Source: Strobilurus pachycystidiatus
Lineage: Eukaryota; Basidiomycota; Agaricomycetes; Agaricales; Physalacriaceae
Reading direction: 5' to 3'
DNA: 64,000 nt
Assembly: GCA_019915135.1 (NCBI GenBank)
Contig: JAHLMK010000025.1
Span: 124,001 to 188,000 of the forward strand
The notes under the pieces were generated by a model, which worked only from the letters and a program-made list of their open reading frames with translations, was not told the origin of the DNA and ran no database searches. The position numbers and the translations under genes are program-made. Of this stretch, positions 53,971 through 64,000 are shown in pieces. Position 1 is the stretch's first letter; each line of letters starts with the position of its first letter.

Positions 53971-56054
53971 ATGTGCACTCCCGCCTTCAAAGTGGAGGCA
54001 GAGGCCAAGCTCATAATCGCCGACGCTCCGTTCAACGACGTCCAGCATTCCGACTTCATCATACGCTCCGAGGACAACGTCCTTTTCTTTCTTAACAAAG
54101 AGCCACTCAAAGTCGCGTCTGGTTTCTTTCAGAATCTCCTCGGGGATGCGACGCCCAGCGAGCGCCTTCTAGGCATGCCTGTCTGTCCTTTGCCAGATGC
54201 GAGTGCTGTCCTACAGCAGGCTCTTCCGTTCTGCCAGCCGTATGGTGATCCCCTCATAACATCCACTGTCGGACTCGTCGAAGCTGTCGAGCTGACGGAG
54301 AAATACATCATAGACGATGCCAAGGCTCGTCTCTTCGAACACCTCGCCAGCTCGGATCTCGTTCGCGACCAACCTCTGAAGCTCGCAGGAATTGGTATCT
54401 GGTTTAAGGAGCGACAGCTCGTCCTTGCCGCACTCAAGCACATTTCATCAGCATCGACATCGACATCCGGGCCCCTCGTCCCCATCACACTCGAGGGTAC
54501 ACACTACACCGTTCATATCCCCACCTTGGCCAGCTATCTCTCCAAAGGCAGTCCGTCCAAGGCCGCAATCCGCGACGCTCTCACTCTCACCTACTCGCGA
54601 GGTTGCTTCAGAAAGAACAACGTCCAGATGATGTGTCTGCAGCTGTCGAGCAGACACGAGATGCGCGTCCGCAGAAAGGAGTGCTGCAGGACAGGACTCA
54701 AGCATGGCGTGCGGCTGGTGTACGACCGACGTGTATACAGTGGCGACGATTGGGGACATCCGTGGATCATAGACTTCGTCGCGGAGGCGCTGGACGAGTT
54801 GGAGGGTAATGGCGATCCCTCCGTTTTGTTGACCGCGAAGTGGCTCAAGAGAGCGCAGAGGATGGCCGGAAGTGGGTGTGGTCACACGCCTGCGGTCGTC
54901 AAAGGCATCGTTCAGGATATCGTCAACACCGTGCAGAAGGCCATAGAATCAGCCAGCGTGCCGTTGGATACGGAGCGCCTTCATCGCGAGATGAGCGAAG
55001 AGATACATGCCGCTAGGGTGAGACCGGCGGATTTGCATACACTGTCGATGGACTAATAATCATTGACATCCAGGTCGCATCCATGGCAGTCCTCGATAAG
55101 ATTAACTCCTCGAACTCCGCTGCATCGACTCCCGCGGCATATGATTCGTCGATTCCCTTCTCTCAAACCTCTGGATCCGACGTCCCAATCTGGGAATATC
55201 AGCACGAAGCAAAGGTTCGTCATCCCACATACTCACGCATACGCATGTTGAATTGAAGTCTTTTTCCCTAACAGAAAGAGGAGACTTCAGAGTTCCACAT
55301 TCGCTCATCGCACGGACGTCGCAAGGACATGGGCACGAAGAATTATCCTGTCATTCGTACGGCAATAAAAGAAGAAGATTCTCCTCCGTCCAGGGCCAAG
55401 GTCACTGGCACTATTCGCTCTGTGTCTCAACAGAAACTCATCGCCATGTTACAGATTGGTTCCACAAGATCTTCCGACATCTCTCACTCCAACGTCGCCG
55501 CTCCAGAAGCTGTACTGCCCGGTCATTATCCAGAGGAAGTGAAAGTTCGTACTACTCCGAGTTGGTCTGCTCTACTCTCAAAATTGACATTCGATTCTTG
55601 TAGCAAGAGCCAGGAGAGGTCCATATTCGCTCATCGCACAGTTGTCGGAGGGGCACTGAAACGAAGAACTATCCCGTCATTCGAGGGCCATCGGTGAAAG
55701 AAGAAGAGTCTCCTGCTGCCATTGTGAGCATCCAGTTCCATCACGGCCTCGTACTTTCCTTCTGACATCCGCGTGAATCTAGCCTGAGCCAGAGCCAAAC
55801 TCGGAGGCCGACAGAGCGGGCGAGATGAAGCCCTGTACCGAATGTCTCCATCTTCGAAGTCAAGTTCAAGCCCAGAGCGAGCAAATCGATGCCTTGACGC
55901 TCAGACTCCAAGCGCTTGAACATTCAGTCTTCGAGGTTAGTTACTCAAAGCTTATCGTCACTTCAAGCGTATTAATCCCCATGTCTAGTTGAAGGAGCAG
56001 CACAAGGAGTATGAATCGAGGTGGTCGAAATATACCTCCTGGCTTGCTTGGTGA
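53971..56054 (+). CDS. BTB/POZ protein with duplicated exon module and coiled-coil tail
   Basis: BTB/POZ proteins of fungi act in protein assembly or as cullin adaptors; the role here is unknown. ATG at 53971 begins MCTPAFKVEAEAKLII. The BTB fold follows: SDFIIRSEDNVLFFLNKEPL, KVASGFFQNLL, then GLVEAVELTEKYII and DAKARLFEHLA. A large middle domain of unknown type ends ...EEIHAAR, where a donor at 55019 joins it to VASMAVLDKINSSNS. Next come two copies of a module of about 40 aa: EFHIRSSHGRRKD...KNYPVIRTAIKEEDSPP and EVHIRSSHSCRRG...KNYPVIRGPSVKEEESPA (at 55280 and 55620). Terminal exons give a Cys pair (CTECLHLRSQ), a coiled coil (QIDALTLRLQALEHSVFE) and the end TSWLAW at 56054. Splice joins after the middle domain are inferred from frame and GT-AG borders. 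Confidence 0.68.
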
Positions 56055-56276
56055 TGTTATGAAGTCCGACGGGTGTTACCGCTGAATCGACCTTCGTGTG
56101 TACAACAGTTTTCTTTAGTAGTAATGTATCGTCCGTACAAAGTATAAGTATAAATCAGAATACGGTATATAAAGGAGACGATCGCGTAGTAGGAACAGTA
56201 CAAGGCTATAAACATGATGATGCATGAAGAAAAAGTCCAATATTCAATCCGGTCAGACATTGTTCACCAACGTCAC

Positions 56277-57176
56277 CTAGTTCCACCAGATACAACCATC
56301 AGCAAGTTGCCATCTCGGACGTCCCTCAGCATCAACCTCTGAGGCCTTGTTCGTCAGTTTATCATCGCCATCCACCTTCGGTCCTGGGAGCTGCCACTCT
56401 GGAACGACGCGATACCACAGCTTGTATGCCTCTGAGCCATGTACCAGCGCCAACGGCACAGGCGATGTCCTGTCGAACCCTTGAGCCAGGTACCATTCCG
56501 CGTAAATCCACGACGTCTTTACGCGGGGTGTACGAGGAATGAGGTGGACGACATGAGGTTCCGGTATGACGACTGAAGGAGGATAAGATGGGGAAGCCGG
56601 TGTCGCTTGGCTTTGACGAGGAGCGAGTGGACGGCGGGGCTGCGTCGCAATGAGTGGAGGTGGCATGGAACGAATGGAAGGCGACAACGTCTTGGGAAGC
56701 GATTTGGTAGGACGGGTGTCAGCGCGTGGCTGGGTGGAGGAGGGAGACGCGCCAGCGGGCGGGATGACTGATGAAGGCGCGTCGGTAAGGGGCTTCGAGA
56801 CTCGAGGGGAAGCACGCCCTCTGCGCGCACTCGAGGGTAGTGGTTTGATTTCGCGTGTCGATACAGTAGACGATTTGGGAACCGATGAGTCGCCTTTCCT
56901 GTTCTCGTCAGAGCCCTCCCAACGCGGAAAGACTGGTGCGATGGTGACGATGGTCTCCCCGCTGTTGATCTTCCCCAAGGCCTCCTGGAACGCATGCTCT
57001 ACAATCCTCGCTAAGCCAGTCCAGTACGCTAGCTCTTCTCCGGTGAGACTGTTCCAGTCGCGTCCCTTCCACGCTGGATCTTTGGCGCCTACTCTTTTGA
57101 AAAGATTGAAGCAGCTCGGGGCTTTCTGATAGGGCTTGTTGTCCCACATGATGCCGGTCATGATTTGAATGGTCAT
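56277..57176 (-). CDS. Hypothetical protein with Pro/Ser-rich linker
   Basis: I do not recognise a family. ATG at 57174-57176 begins MTIQIMTGIMWDNKPYQKAP. The N-terminal ~85 residues look folded (WNSLTGEELAYWTGLARIVE, HAFQEALGKI). A disordered Pro/Ser/Arg-rich centre follows. The C-terminal ~90 residues look folded and are Trp/Tyr-rich (TSWIYAEWYLAQGFDRT, EAYKLWYRVVPEWQLPG, ADGCIWWN). It is a single exon. The frame is open upstream to 57353 but lacks another ATG there. No membrane segment or signal peptide. The balanced two-end architecture and codon usage make a real gene likely. It is convergent with the BTB gene to its left, about 220 bp away. Confidence 0.6.
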   Translation of the reverse strand: MTIQIMTGIMWDNKPYQKAPSCFNLFKRVGAKDPAWKGRDWNSLTGEELAYWTGLARIVEHAFQEALGKINSGETIVTIAPVFPRWEGSDENRKGDSSVPKSSTVSTREIKPLPSSARRGRASPRVSKPLTDAPSSVIPPAGASPSSTQPRADTRPTKSLPKTLSPSIRSMPPPLIATQPRRPLAPRQSQATPASPSYPPSVVIPEPHVVHLIPRTPRVKTSWIYAEWYLAQGFDRTSPVPLALVHGSEAYKLWYRVVPEWQLPGPKVDGDDKLTNKASEVDAEGRPRWQLADGCIWWN

Positions 57177-58189
57177 AGTATAAGAGGGTAAAGTGGCGGT
57201 GGAGTAGGAGCGGTGCACTCGAAGTTCAGTTCGACTAGGTGTGGAAGAAACAGAAAGCGCCAAACAAAGCGGTCCTTTATTTATTCTCCCGAGCCACCCT
57301 CCCACGGGACAATGGGGTCCATGAGCCGAGCGGTAGTATCCTTTTTCGGACACCGAGGCATAATGGATTACTGCAAAGCATGCAGGGTCGTCGATCGAGG
57401 ATGGTCCATGTTAATATCACGATGGCGACGAGCAAAGGGTCGTAGTAGGGCGTAGATCACATTGTCTGAGTCTCAGAGTTGATGGGAGCGAGGGTAGGAG
57501 GAGAGCAGACTCTCCGAGATAGAACGTATCAGCCTGTACATGGAACGGGAAAGACGAGAACGCGACATTGATACAATCGTCACGGTGTGAACATTGGCGG
57601 CCACGGTTGCGCTTGGCATATCGCAGCTTGAGTTCTTGGGGCTGATGAGAGGTCCTTTTTCATCGGTTCGGTGAGCTGTTGGCTCACATGATACATCTGA
57701 GCTAGAATTCACTTACCCCCTAGCTTAGAAAATTGGCGCCTCCGTTTAGCTGTACCCTCCGACTTTCAGCCTTTTTCCGGACTCCAGTTCATCGGTGGCA
57801 TCACCGACTTCGCCTGTATAAAGATTAGTCAACAGCGAAAGATACACCAGAGCCTTCTAGATAAGTGTGGCGTAATCATAGACGAAAGTAGGTGTTTGAA
57901 CAGCTTAAATGGGAGACAGAATTCGTAAATAGAGAGAGAAAGTATTCCTTGCGCGGTGGTTTGCAGGTGCAAACGGATAGGTCCAGCGCTCAAGAAGATG
58001 TACAAAAAGCGATGAAAAAAAAATATAAACAGCGGGGTGGTTAAGAAGTAACGTAACCACTAGCAGATAAATAGTAGCAAATACACATCTTATATCGGTA
58101 GCGTTTGAAAAGAGATTTTTGAACAAGATGGTGAAAGTCAGCGGACAGCTAGGGCATGCAAACGAAACTGAAGTCCCGACTCATCTGAT
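57177..58189. other. Intergenic between hypothetical gene and hydrolase paralog 2
   Basis: About 1 kb. The right part (57900-58130) is AT-rich (AAAAAAAAATATAAAC near 58016) and probably the 3' flank of the hydrolase. No gene or RNA recognised. Confidence 0.45.
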
Positions 58190-59933
58190 TCATGGTCCAG
58201 CAAGTTTAGAATGACCATCCAAGTCTTCGACATTCCTCTGTGCGACATGGCCGTTCGCACTAACAGCCATCGACTCGTGCGTATCGAACTCTGCCACCAT
58301 TGACCGCTCTGCTGTCGCAGGCAAGGACGCACGCTGGGTCTCATGCACAAAGCGCCGCATCGACAAGAAGGCCATCCTCCAAATCTTCAGGAAAGGGAAC
58401 GACTGAAAGACGTGCACCTGTGAACGAACCTTCAAAACACAACTCCTCACCAAGGGTAGATCAATCAGCTACTCACCCCGTCTCGGTACTCCTCATGCCT
58501 TACCCTCACCCCCGCCTTCTCTGCCCTATTCGCCAATAGCGTGATCTCATCCTGCAGCACCTCCGAGTCTCCCGACTGAATCAACAACGGCGGCAGCCCC
58601 TCGAAGTTGCCGAAAAGCGGTGATGCGTACGGATGCAAGAGGTATGTCTCCATGCCCGAAGCGCCAAGGTAGCTGACGATGGGGTTCAGGTGGTCGTCCG
58701 CTGCGAATGCGGGTATAACATCGTATGCCTTGTTGGACTCCCAGGAGGCGCCTGACATTGTCATATCTAGGCCAAAATGATGAGTTGATGGAGCCAAACG
58801 AAGCGAAAGGAAGGAAATGCTCACCAACCCAAGGAGACATCAAGATCCCACCGGCCGGGAGAGGATAATCGTTGTCCCGTAGATACATTAGAAACGCAAG
58901 CGATAGTCCTCCTCCTGCACTGTCCCCAGCGACAAAGATGTTCTCGGGCGGGATGTTCAGGTCGTCAGTCAAGCGAAAGTAGGCACTGACGACATCATGT
59001 AGTGGTCCAGGGAATGTGCACTCCGGCGCTAAGCGGTAATTCAACGCTGAAATGCAACATGTAAATGCGTTCTTTGTGTCAAGATATCACGAAACGTACA
59101 GAACACTCTCAAGTTGGTGTACTGTGCCAGTGGAACTGAGATAACTCTCTTCTCTTCTGCGCTGCCAACGTAAAATGCACCTTAGTGAGAGGATCAGAAC
59201 TGCAGATACAAAGAACGGAAGCTCACTCACCACCGTGGATATAAAGTATGACCCGCTCCGACGTAGTTTTCCGCGAACTTGCTTCTTTCCAGTTGGCCTG
59301 CAACTGCTGCCAAGTCTGCTTCCCGACGATCCACTCTCCGCTTAGTACTCTCTTGCCTGTCTCAACGGCGTCAAATGATTCCAGCAGACCCCGAAGGCGA
59401 CGTCGTTTGACTTTGAACGTCACTGGAGTAACGATCGCGTCGACAGGCAGAGGACCGAGGCCGCTCATGGATGTGAACAGTCGAATAGAGGCCTGGGGCT
59501 GAATAAGGAAAAGATGGGGAGAGCATTGAAAAAATACGTACTAAATCCAAGATTGCCGTATGCTTTCCTGCACCACGCATCAAACTCGAGATCAGTGTCA
59601 TCTGGATTCCCCAACTCTTCTTTTGCGGTCCCCACACCGCATGCGCCAGCAAATCTCCGGTCATTTGCGTCGCTTGAAACGATCATTAAGTTGAAGGAAT
59701 GGGAAAAGATTCTGAAGCATACCTTTACTCGTGAGGAACCAGGCATATTTCCATGCATGCCACACCTTCCAGTCCTCTTGCGCGCGAATCTTCGAACTCG
59801 GGATCATACGCGCGTTAGGTGGGTGTACACCAGGTGTCCCGTAGTGCTCTACCAACGCTTCTAGGCGCTTGATCTCTCTATCACAGGCGTCTATCTCCTC
59901 GCAGTAATTTGGTGGACAAGACACGACAATCAT
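58190..59933 (-). CDS. HSL-type alpha/beta hydrolase, paralog 2
   Basis: Paralog of the gene at 39545-41451, in opposite orientation. The ATG at 59931-59933 (MIVVSCPPNY) aligns with the paralog's start. The frame is open further upstream to an ATG-like MLPG at 60008, which I consider less likely. Shared blocks: HAWKYAWFLTSKG, MTLISSLMRGAGKHTAI, RVILYIHGG, VGSAEEKRVISVPLAQY, LNYRLAPECTFPGPLHDVVS, VAGDSAGGGLSLAFL, SPWV, QSGDSEVLQDE and VHVFQSFPFLKIW, so oxyanion hole and Ser-Asp-His triad are intact. Five or six short introns. The C-terminus is about 60 residues and ends LDGHSKLAGP; it lacks the Pro-rich tail of paralog 1. Likely an esterase of unknown substrate. Confidence 0.85.
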
Positions 59934-60008
59934 GATAGTTGAAGGAAGGGCGAGATGCTGCTGAGGACAGTTTTTGTCGCCATTTTCGCCCTTCATCCCT
60001 GGGAGCAT

Positions 60009-61362
60009 GGACCGTCATCACAAAGAATTATCGCACGCTCTGCTCGTGTCGTCATGAGCCAAGCTAAGCAATGTCCACAATCAAGACCTACTTGAATCGT
60101 CCCTTGTGTTGAGACAGAGAGATGTCCGGAAGTGTTAATTGTCGAACTTTCGGCCGATTCCGACGAGCGCAGAGGTGAGTATCAAACCACCTTAGACCGG
60201 ACCTAGACAGTTATTCGTCACGACAACCACTAGCACGGGCGCATATTCCACTCACCATCTAGAGCTTCAAAAAAGGCGAAGATCACCACGCGCCGCACGC
60301 GAAATATCCCCGCACTGATAGTCATTGGTGATGGCCGGCGAGTAACGGGCTTCGGGGAGCACTGGCAGTGCAGCTACTACTAAGTAGCGCTCGTCGACGT
60401 CGACGACCCTTGATCATGGAGTCCATGACTATGCTAATCTCCCCTCAAGACTTGCTTCGAAACGAAGGCCAGGGAAAGGCGCTCGATGAAAGGCGCGCTG
60501 TGGCCGAGCTATGCGTCATCGACGCATCACGACGACAATTGACCGCAGAGAATGATGCAGATCCAAGGCAGGGAGAGGTAACGGAGGAATTATTCGCAGT
60601 GACGTGCCAATAAGCAAGGCGCGCCTCAGGCTGAAGATCATCAGCCTAGGGCCAAGAGGAAATGAGCGCCTGACTTACTACGACGAGAGAAGTGCCAGAT
60701 GTAGTTACGCCACAACGCAACCCCTTGATAAAAGTAGGGGTGGAAAATATACAAGCAACTAAAGGACGACCGCGAAAATAGTGGCATCGCCAAGCGGACA
60801 TGATGTGGCGAAATAGCAATGACCGCTGCCAGAAGAAAGGAGATACGCCGAGTTCCACGAGTACAGTGGTAGTGGGAACGCCGGTGATGCGGGCGGTGGC
60901 TAGCTCCGTGCTAACTTAGCGAGACGCACAAGCCGCTAGTGTTGCCCGTGTTGCTGGTAGCATTCGTTCTTTATGATCCGAGGTCCGGGATCGCCCAAGA
61001 CAAGGCAAGTCTTGTAGAATAGGCGGCGGGGCGACGATGAAACGGTGGGTGTTGTGAAAAGGAAGCGTCTCGATGGACATGATGGTCGGGAGCAAGTCGG
61101 AAGGAAGTTACAAACGAGACATGATCGGCGGGAATCCCCCTTTCGGATGAGAGGCGCCAGTGCCACATGGAGACGACGCCGCCCCTCACATTCGGAATAC
61201 CATGTGCTTGCAGAGCCTTGCGAGGAGTGGATAACCCTCTAATATGAGCGTGGGCTTGCTTGCGCGGAAATAGTATATCTCCTCGTACACGACAATAGTA
61301 CGCGTAGAGTAAGTAGTAAGTTAGAGTCCAAAGCATCACGATCTTCGCAGCCAATACATGGA
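60009..61362. other. Intergenic left of the hypothetical gene at 61.4 kb
   Basis: 1.35 kb without a supported gene. A minus-strand frame (60971-61510) overlaps the downstream gene in another phase and includes a hydrophobic run near 61270-61370 (AAKIVMLWTLTYYLLYAYY); I see no splice join that makes it real. No repeat or RNA recognised. Confidence 0.4.
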
Positions 61363-62175
61363 TCACACAAACATGAATTCTCCACGCCCACAGCCACGGA
61401 TGTTTCGCCTCCTGAAGTGCACCGACGTAACCCTCTCCATTCTCCTCTCCGGATAGCCAGGCTTGAACAACACGACCGTCTCTTGTGCAGGCGGCACCCG
61501 ATTTGCCCACGGCGGTACAGTCTCGGGCGGACCCTCGGGTGACCTTCGCTCAGCTCTGGACTTCGCGCTATAACGCTTGTTGTCCCTGCAAAACCCGAGC
61601 GACATGCGCCAGTTATACGCATCCACCAGCATCTCCATGATCCCCGCAAGAACCGTATACCTCAAAGGATCTTCGTCCCGTGGGTCAGGCCAGTTTGCGA
61701 GCGACCACTCGGGTCGATACCAGATGTAAGTCACCTCGTGAACCATCTCGACGTGGTGTTGCGTGCAGACCGCGTCGTAGAGTCGGTATAACGAGTATTG
61801 CTGGGTATCCCGAGGCTGGAACAGTCTAAGAGCACGTATCGAATTGATATTGTCGTGCCGCTCGTATATGAAGTCTGCGGATTGGATGGAGGACTGTACT
61901 AGAGAGGCGACAGACACAGGCGCGGGCATGCGGAGATGCCAAGGAATGGGGAAAGTAAGGCGGAATAAAAGACGCCAAGGGTGCTGAGTGCGCTCGAAGA
62001 TCCACCTGCTTTCGTGAAGAACTAGGAATGGCCAGCGCGCATAAGAAGGGATATGGGACATGATCCAAACGAGCCTTGTTGTCACCAAGTTTTTGCATTT
62101 CGTCCACCGAGAGATGGGTAGATTGGATGGGATAGCATAGGATGTCCAATCAGAGTGAGAGACTTTGGATGCCAT
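61363..62175 (-). CDS. Hypothetical protein, single exon
   Basis: A 270-aa frame with ATG at 62173-62175 (MASKVSHSDWTSYAIPS). I do not recognise the family. It is Trp/Arg-rich with segments that look folded (RWPFLVLHESRWIFERTQHP, SLYRLYDAVCTQHHVEMVHE, VTYIWYRPEWSLANWPDPRD, YTVLAGIMEMLVDAYNWRMS) and a basic C-terminus (RRRNIRGCGRGEFMFV). The block ending PDPRDEDPLRYTVLAGIME looks conserved in style. No signal peptide or clear membrane helix. A gene is likely from length and composition, but a second exon downstream cannot be excluded. Confidence 0.55.
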   Translation of the reverse strand: MASKVSHSDWTSYAIPSNLPISRWTKCKNLVTTRLVWIMSHIPSYARWPFLVLHESRWIFERTQHPWRLLFRLTFPIPWHLRMPAPVSVASLVQSSIQSADFIYERHDNINSIRALRLFQPRDTQQYSLYRLYDAVCTQHHVEMVHEVTYIWYRPEWSLANWPDPRDEDPLRYTVLAGIMEMLVDAYNWRMSLGFCRDNKRYSAKSRAERRSPEGPPETVPPWANRVPPAQETVVLFKPGYPERRMERVTSVHFRRRNIRGCGRGEFMFV

Positions 62176-62292
62176 GCGCAAGAAAGTGTGAAGCAAAGGG
62201 TCGGACTTAAAAGTGAATGCCGATGCTGATCAATTGATCGCCTGATGGCGTGCGCGTCTTTTACTTGTCTTTTACTGCGAAGACCGAAATCT

Positions 62293-63310
62293 GCAGCCTG
62301 GACCCCACAGCGGATAGCAAGCATCCATGGCGGCCGCCACTCCGTCACGGCAGCGACCAGTGTTATTTCTCTGTCTGTCTGAGGCGCTTCCAACATCTCC
62401 CGTTCGTCGCTGCGATCACCGTGGCTGGCACGCTATCTCGATTCTACAACCGCAAAATGGAGCACGAATTGCCATCCTCGCCGCGGTCGTTTCATGGACC
62501 ACACCTAGTGAAGATAGTGACCCCACGCAATGAAGGGACCAGTTGTCGACAGCGATGACTCTGCTCACACTGACGCAAGTGCGTTGTCTTTTGGCCCTCG
62601 TGCTTTTCTGAGCGCTCATGTTTCAATGCAGACATCTCTTCACTGGCGTTTCATTCCCAAAATCGGACTCCCGCGCGCTTTACATTTCATACGCAATTTG
62701 GAAACTCCATACCCAGGATATCATGAACACACTGGAGATGGTCTCTACCCGGACAGAGTCCAAACCCCGGCGTCACTCTATGCTACCAGGACTGATTGCA
62801 GCATGTACTCGTCGAACAGGTCGCGGACCATTTCGACTAACCACGCCGACAAATCATCATCTCAATCCTACCGAGCACATTTCAAACAATTAGCCGTGTA
62901 TTCGCGTCTCCGTCCGTGCTATCCGTCCGCGAGGTTCTTTCCAATTCGAGGGGCGAACGGCCAAAGCAATGCTTCATTCGACTCATCGGCGGGCCAGGCA
63001 TCCGTTTCGCTCGCCGAGACACTGTCATCAAAAAATGGGTCAGTAATTATTCCAGTCGAGTATACACTCTCAGCGCGCTAACGTTATCCACAGACGCGAG
63101 ACGCGCCGTGAAGCGCCTTGCCAACGGCATCATGATCTACTTACTCGTCATTTCATCCGGCATCAAGAACGATTTGGTTCCATCACTCGAGAAAGACATC
63201 TTGTTTCGTACAGGCCTCAGTGCCGCCAGGATGTCGGATTGAGCCTATGTTTACTGCACCGTTTTGTTCGTGTCAACTTTTCGTGTACTTTCTACGTTCA
63301 CCGACTTATT
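62293..63310 (+). repeat. Dispersed repeat, copy 3
   Basis: Same orientation as copies 1 and 2. Matches include GCAGCCTGGACCCCACAGCG, GGCGGCCGCCACT, TGGCCCTCGTGCTTTTCTG, ACACTGGAGATGG, ACCGAGCACATTT, AATTCGAGGGGCGAA, and GCTAACGTTATCCACAGACG. More continuous than the other copies. No conserved coding frame; family unknown. Confidence 0.6.
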
Positions 63311-63810
63311 ATCTCACTTTCTTTCTTCTGTTGAGCATTATTCATCTGTCTCCCCGCTCGAGCATTATCATATGTCTTTCGGACTCTTTCTATAGGTTGT
63401 CGTTCTCAGTAGCGATTGCAGGTACGCGTTCTTCGGCCCCCTTTGACGGCGAGCTGGTGTGTAAGATGTGGGCTTAGAGAACGCCCTTCGTCATTTTGCA
63501 ACGGAAAGTAAAAGTAAGACATAGTTGAGCCAGTAGAATTCCCATATGCTGTATCGTCTTTCTCATGGCGCTAGCCGAGAACGTCAGACTGAGGAAGTGT
63601 GGCGTCATTCAACATACCAAGTGATTGTGGTGTCCACTCACAATCAGTATCAGAGCACCCTGTCAAGATTGTTGGAGCGCCTACCTTTTCGATTCATCGG
63701 ATCATGCTGACTGTTTGACGCGCGCTTCGAGTCCATCTTCGTACATTTGCCTGTCTAGCCTTTGATGACAGATGGTTATCGCTTTGTTGTGGCGCAGAGA
63801 AAGGGCCTCA

Positions 63811-63830
63811 TAATAATAATAATAATAATA
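63811..63830 (+). repeat. (TAA)n microsatellite
   Basis: Nearly seven uninterrupted TAA units directly after CCTCA. Confidence 0.9.
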
Positions 63831-63935
63831 CACGGCGTGGTCCCCCTTGGAACTGCCGGAAGCCTCGGGACGTCGCCAGGTGATCTCACCCCAACCGAGG
63901 GAGTGTTCTGCCTGAAGCCGCCTGCGAGACCCGTG

Positions 63936-63989
63936 GTGGTGGTACAATACAGTACAGACCGGGAGTGGTGGTACAACGAAGTACAGACC
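63936..63989 (+). repeat. Short tandem repeat, two units of about 29 bp
   Basis: GTGGTGGTACAA-[TA/CG]-[C/A]AGTACAGACC occurs twice with a 4-5 bp spacer, up to the right edge of the window. Confidence 0.7.
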
Positions 63990-64000
63990 AAAAACTAAGT

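Larger units (their letters stand above)
62176..64000. other. Right end of window: repeat copy and unique sequence
   Basis: No supported gene. It contains the third dispersed-repeat copy (62293-63310), a TAA-trinucleotide run (63811-63830) and a short tandem repeat at the far end (63936-63989). Confidence 0.45.

Noticed and set aside
60971..61510. 179-aa minus-strand frame with a hydrophobic stretch
   Set aside because: Overlaps the better-supported frame 61363-62175 in another phase, with no splice join that I could defend.
1..64000. CRISPR array, operon, riboswitch or ribosome-binding sites
   Set aside because: Intron-rich eukaryotic DNA; no regularly spaced repeats with spacers were seen.

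Overview
The window reads as nuclear DNA of a mushroom-forming basidiomycete (Agaricomycetes). Genes are split by many short introns (about 50-65 nt, GT...CTNAC...AG). The gene content is typical of these fungi: F-box/LRR families, a BTB protein, an arrestin-like protein, HOPS/CORVET and SPX-EXS genes, and a Ty3/Gypsy element.

Layout. 1-0.9 kb: 3' part of an RmlD/MAT2B-like reductase (-). 1-3.8 kb: no recognisable gene. 3.8-5.6 kb: arrestin-like gene (+). 6.0-9.2 kb: VPS16 (+). 9.4-12.8 kb: SYG1/XPR1-type SPX-EXS gene (-). 13.6-14.8 kb: F-box gene (-), divergent from a decaying F-box gene at 15.1-16.7 kb (+). 16.8-33.2 kb: one complete 16.4-kb LTR retrotransposon on the minus strand. 34.3-35.8 kb: F-box gene (-). 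36.8-38.3 kb: dispersed repeats. 39.5-41.5 kb: HSL-type alpha/beta hydrolase (+). 42.3-43.6 kb: SLC35/TPT transporter (+). 44.1-44.7 kb: GGCCTGGC-rich inverted repeat. 46.1-47.0 kb: small basic protein (+). 47.5-50.0 kb: TPR protein with a STAND-type N-terminus (-). 50.3-51.4 kb: non-autonomous DNA transposon. 51.8-53.2 kb: Mgr3-like mitochondrial TPR protein (-). 53.3 kb: tRNA-Gln. 54.0-56.1 kb: BTB/coiled-coil gene (+). 56.3-57.2 kb and 61.4-62.2 kb: unrecognised genes (-). 58.2-59.9 kb: second HSL-type hydrolase (-), paralogous to the 39.5-kb gene. 62.3-63.3 kb: another copy of the dispersed repeat.

The main object of interest is the retrotransposon. Its two 1,669-bp LTRs differ at only about four positions by eye. 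A 4-bp target duplication, a primer-binding site and a polypurine tract fix its ends and its minus-strand orientation. Gag, protease and RT-RNaseH-integrase lie in three successive -1 frames. Each junction carries an in-phase GGGTTTY heptamer (GGGTTTC at gag/PR, GGGTTTT at PR/pol), so two serial -1 frameshifts are predicted.

Between pol and the 3' LTR lie about 6 kb of extra cargo. It holds one 602-aa sense ORF with a Zn2Cys6-like cysteine cluster, and two genes on the opposite strand (about 431 and 322 aa). I resolve four and three spliceosomal introns in the latter two. Introns on that strand are invisible to the splicing of the genomic RNA, which explains how they survive retrotransposition. 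I do not recognise the three cargo proteins. This cargo plus the double frameshift layout is my candidate for an undescribed system.
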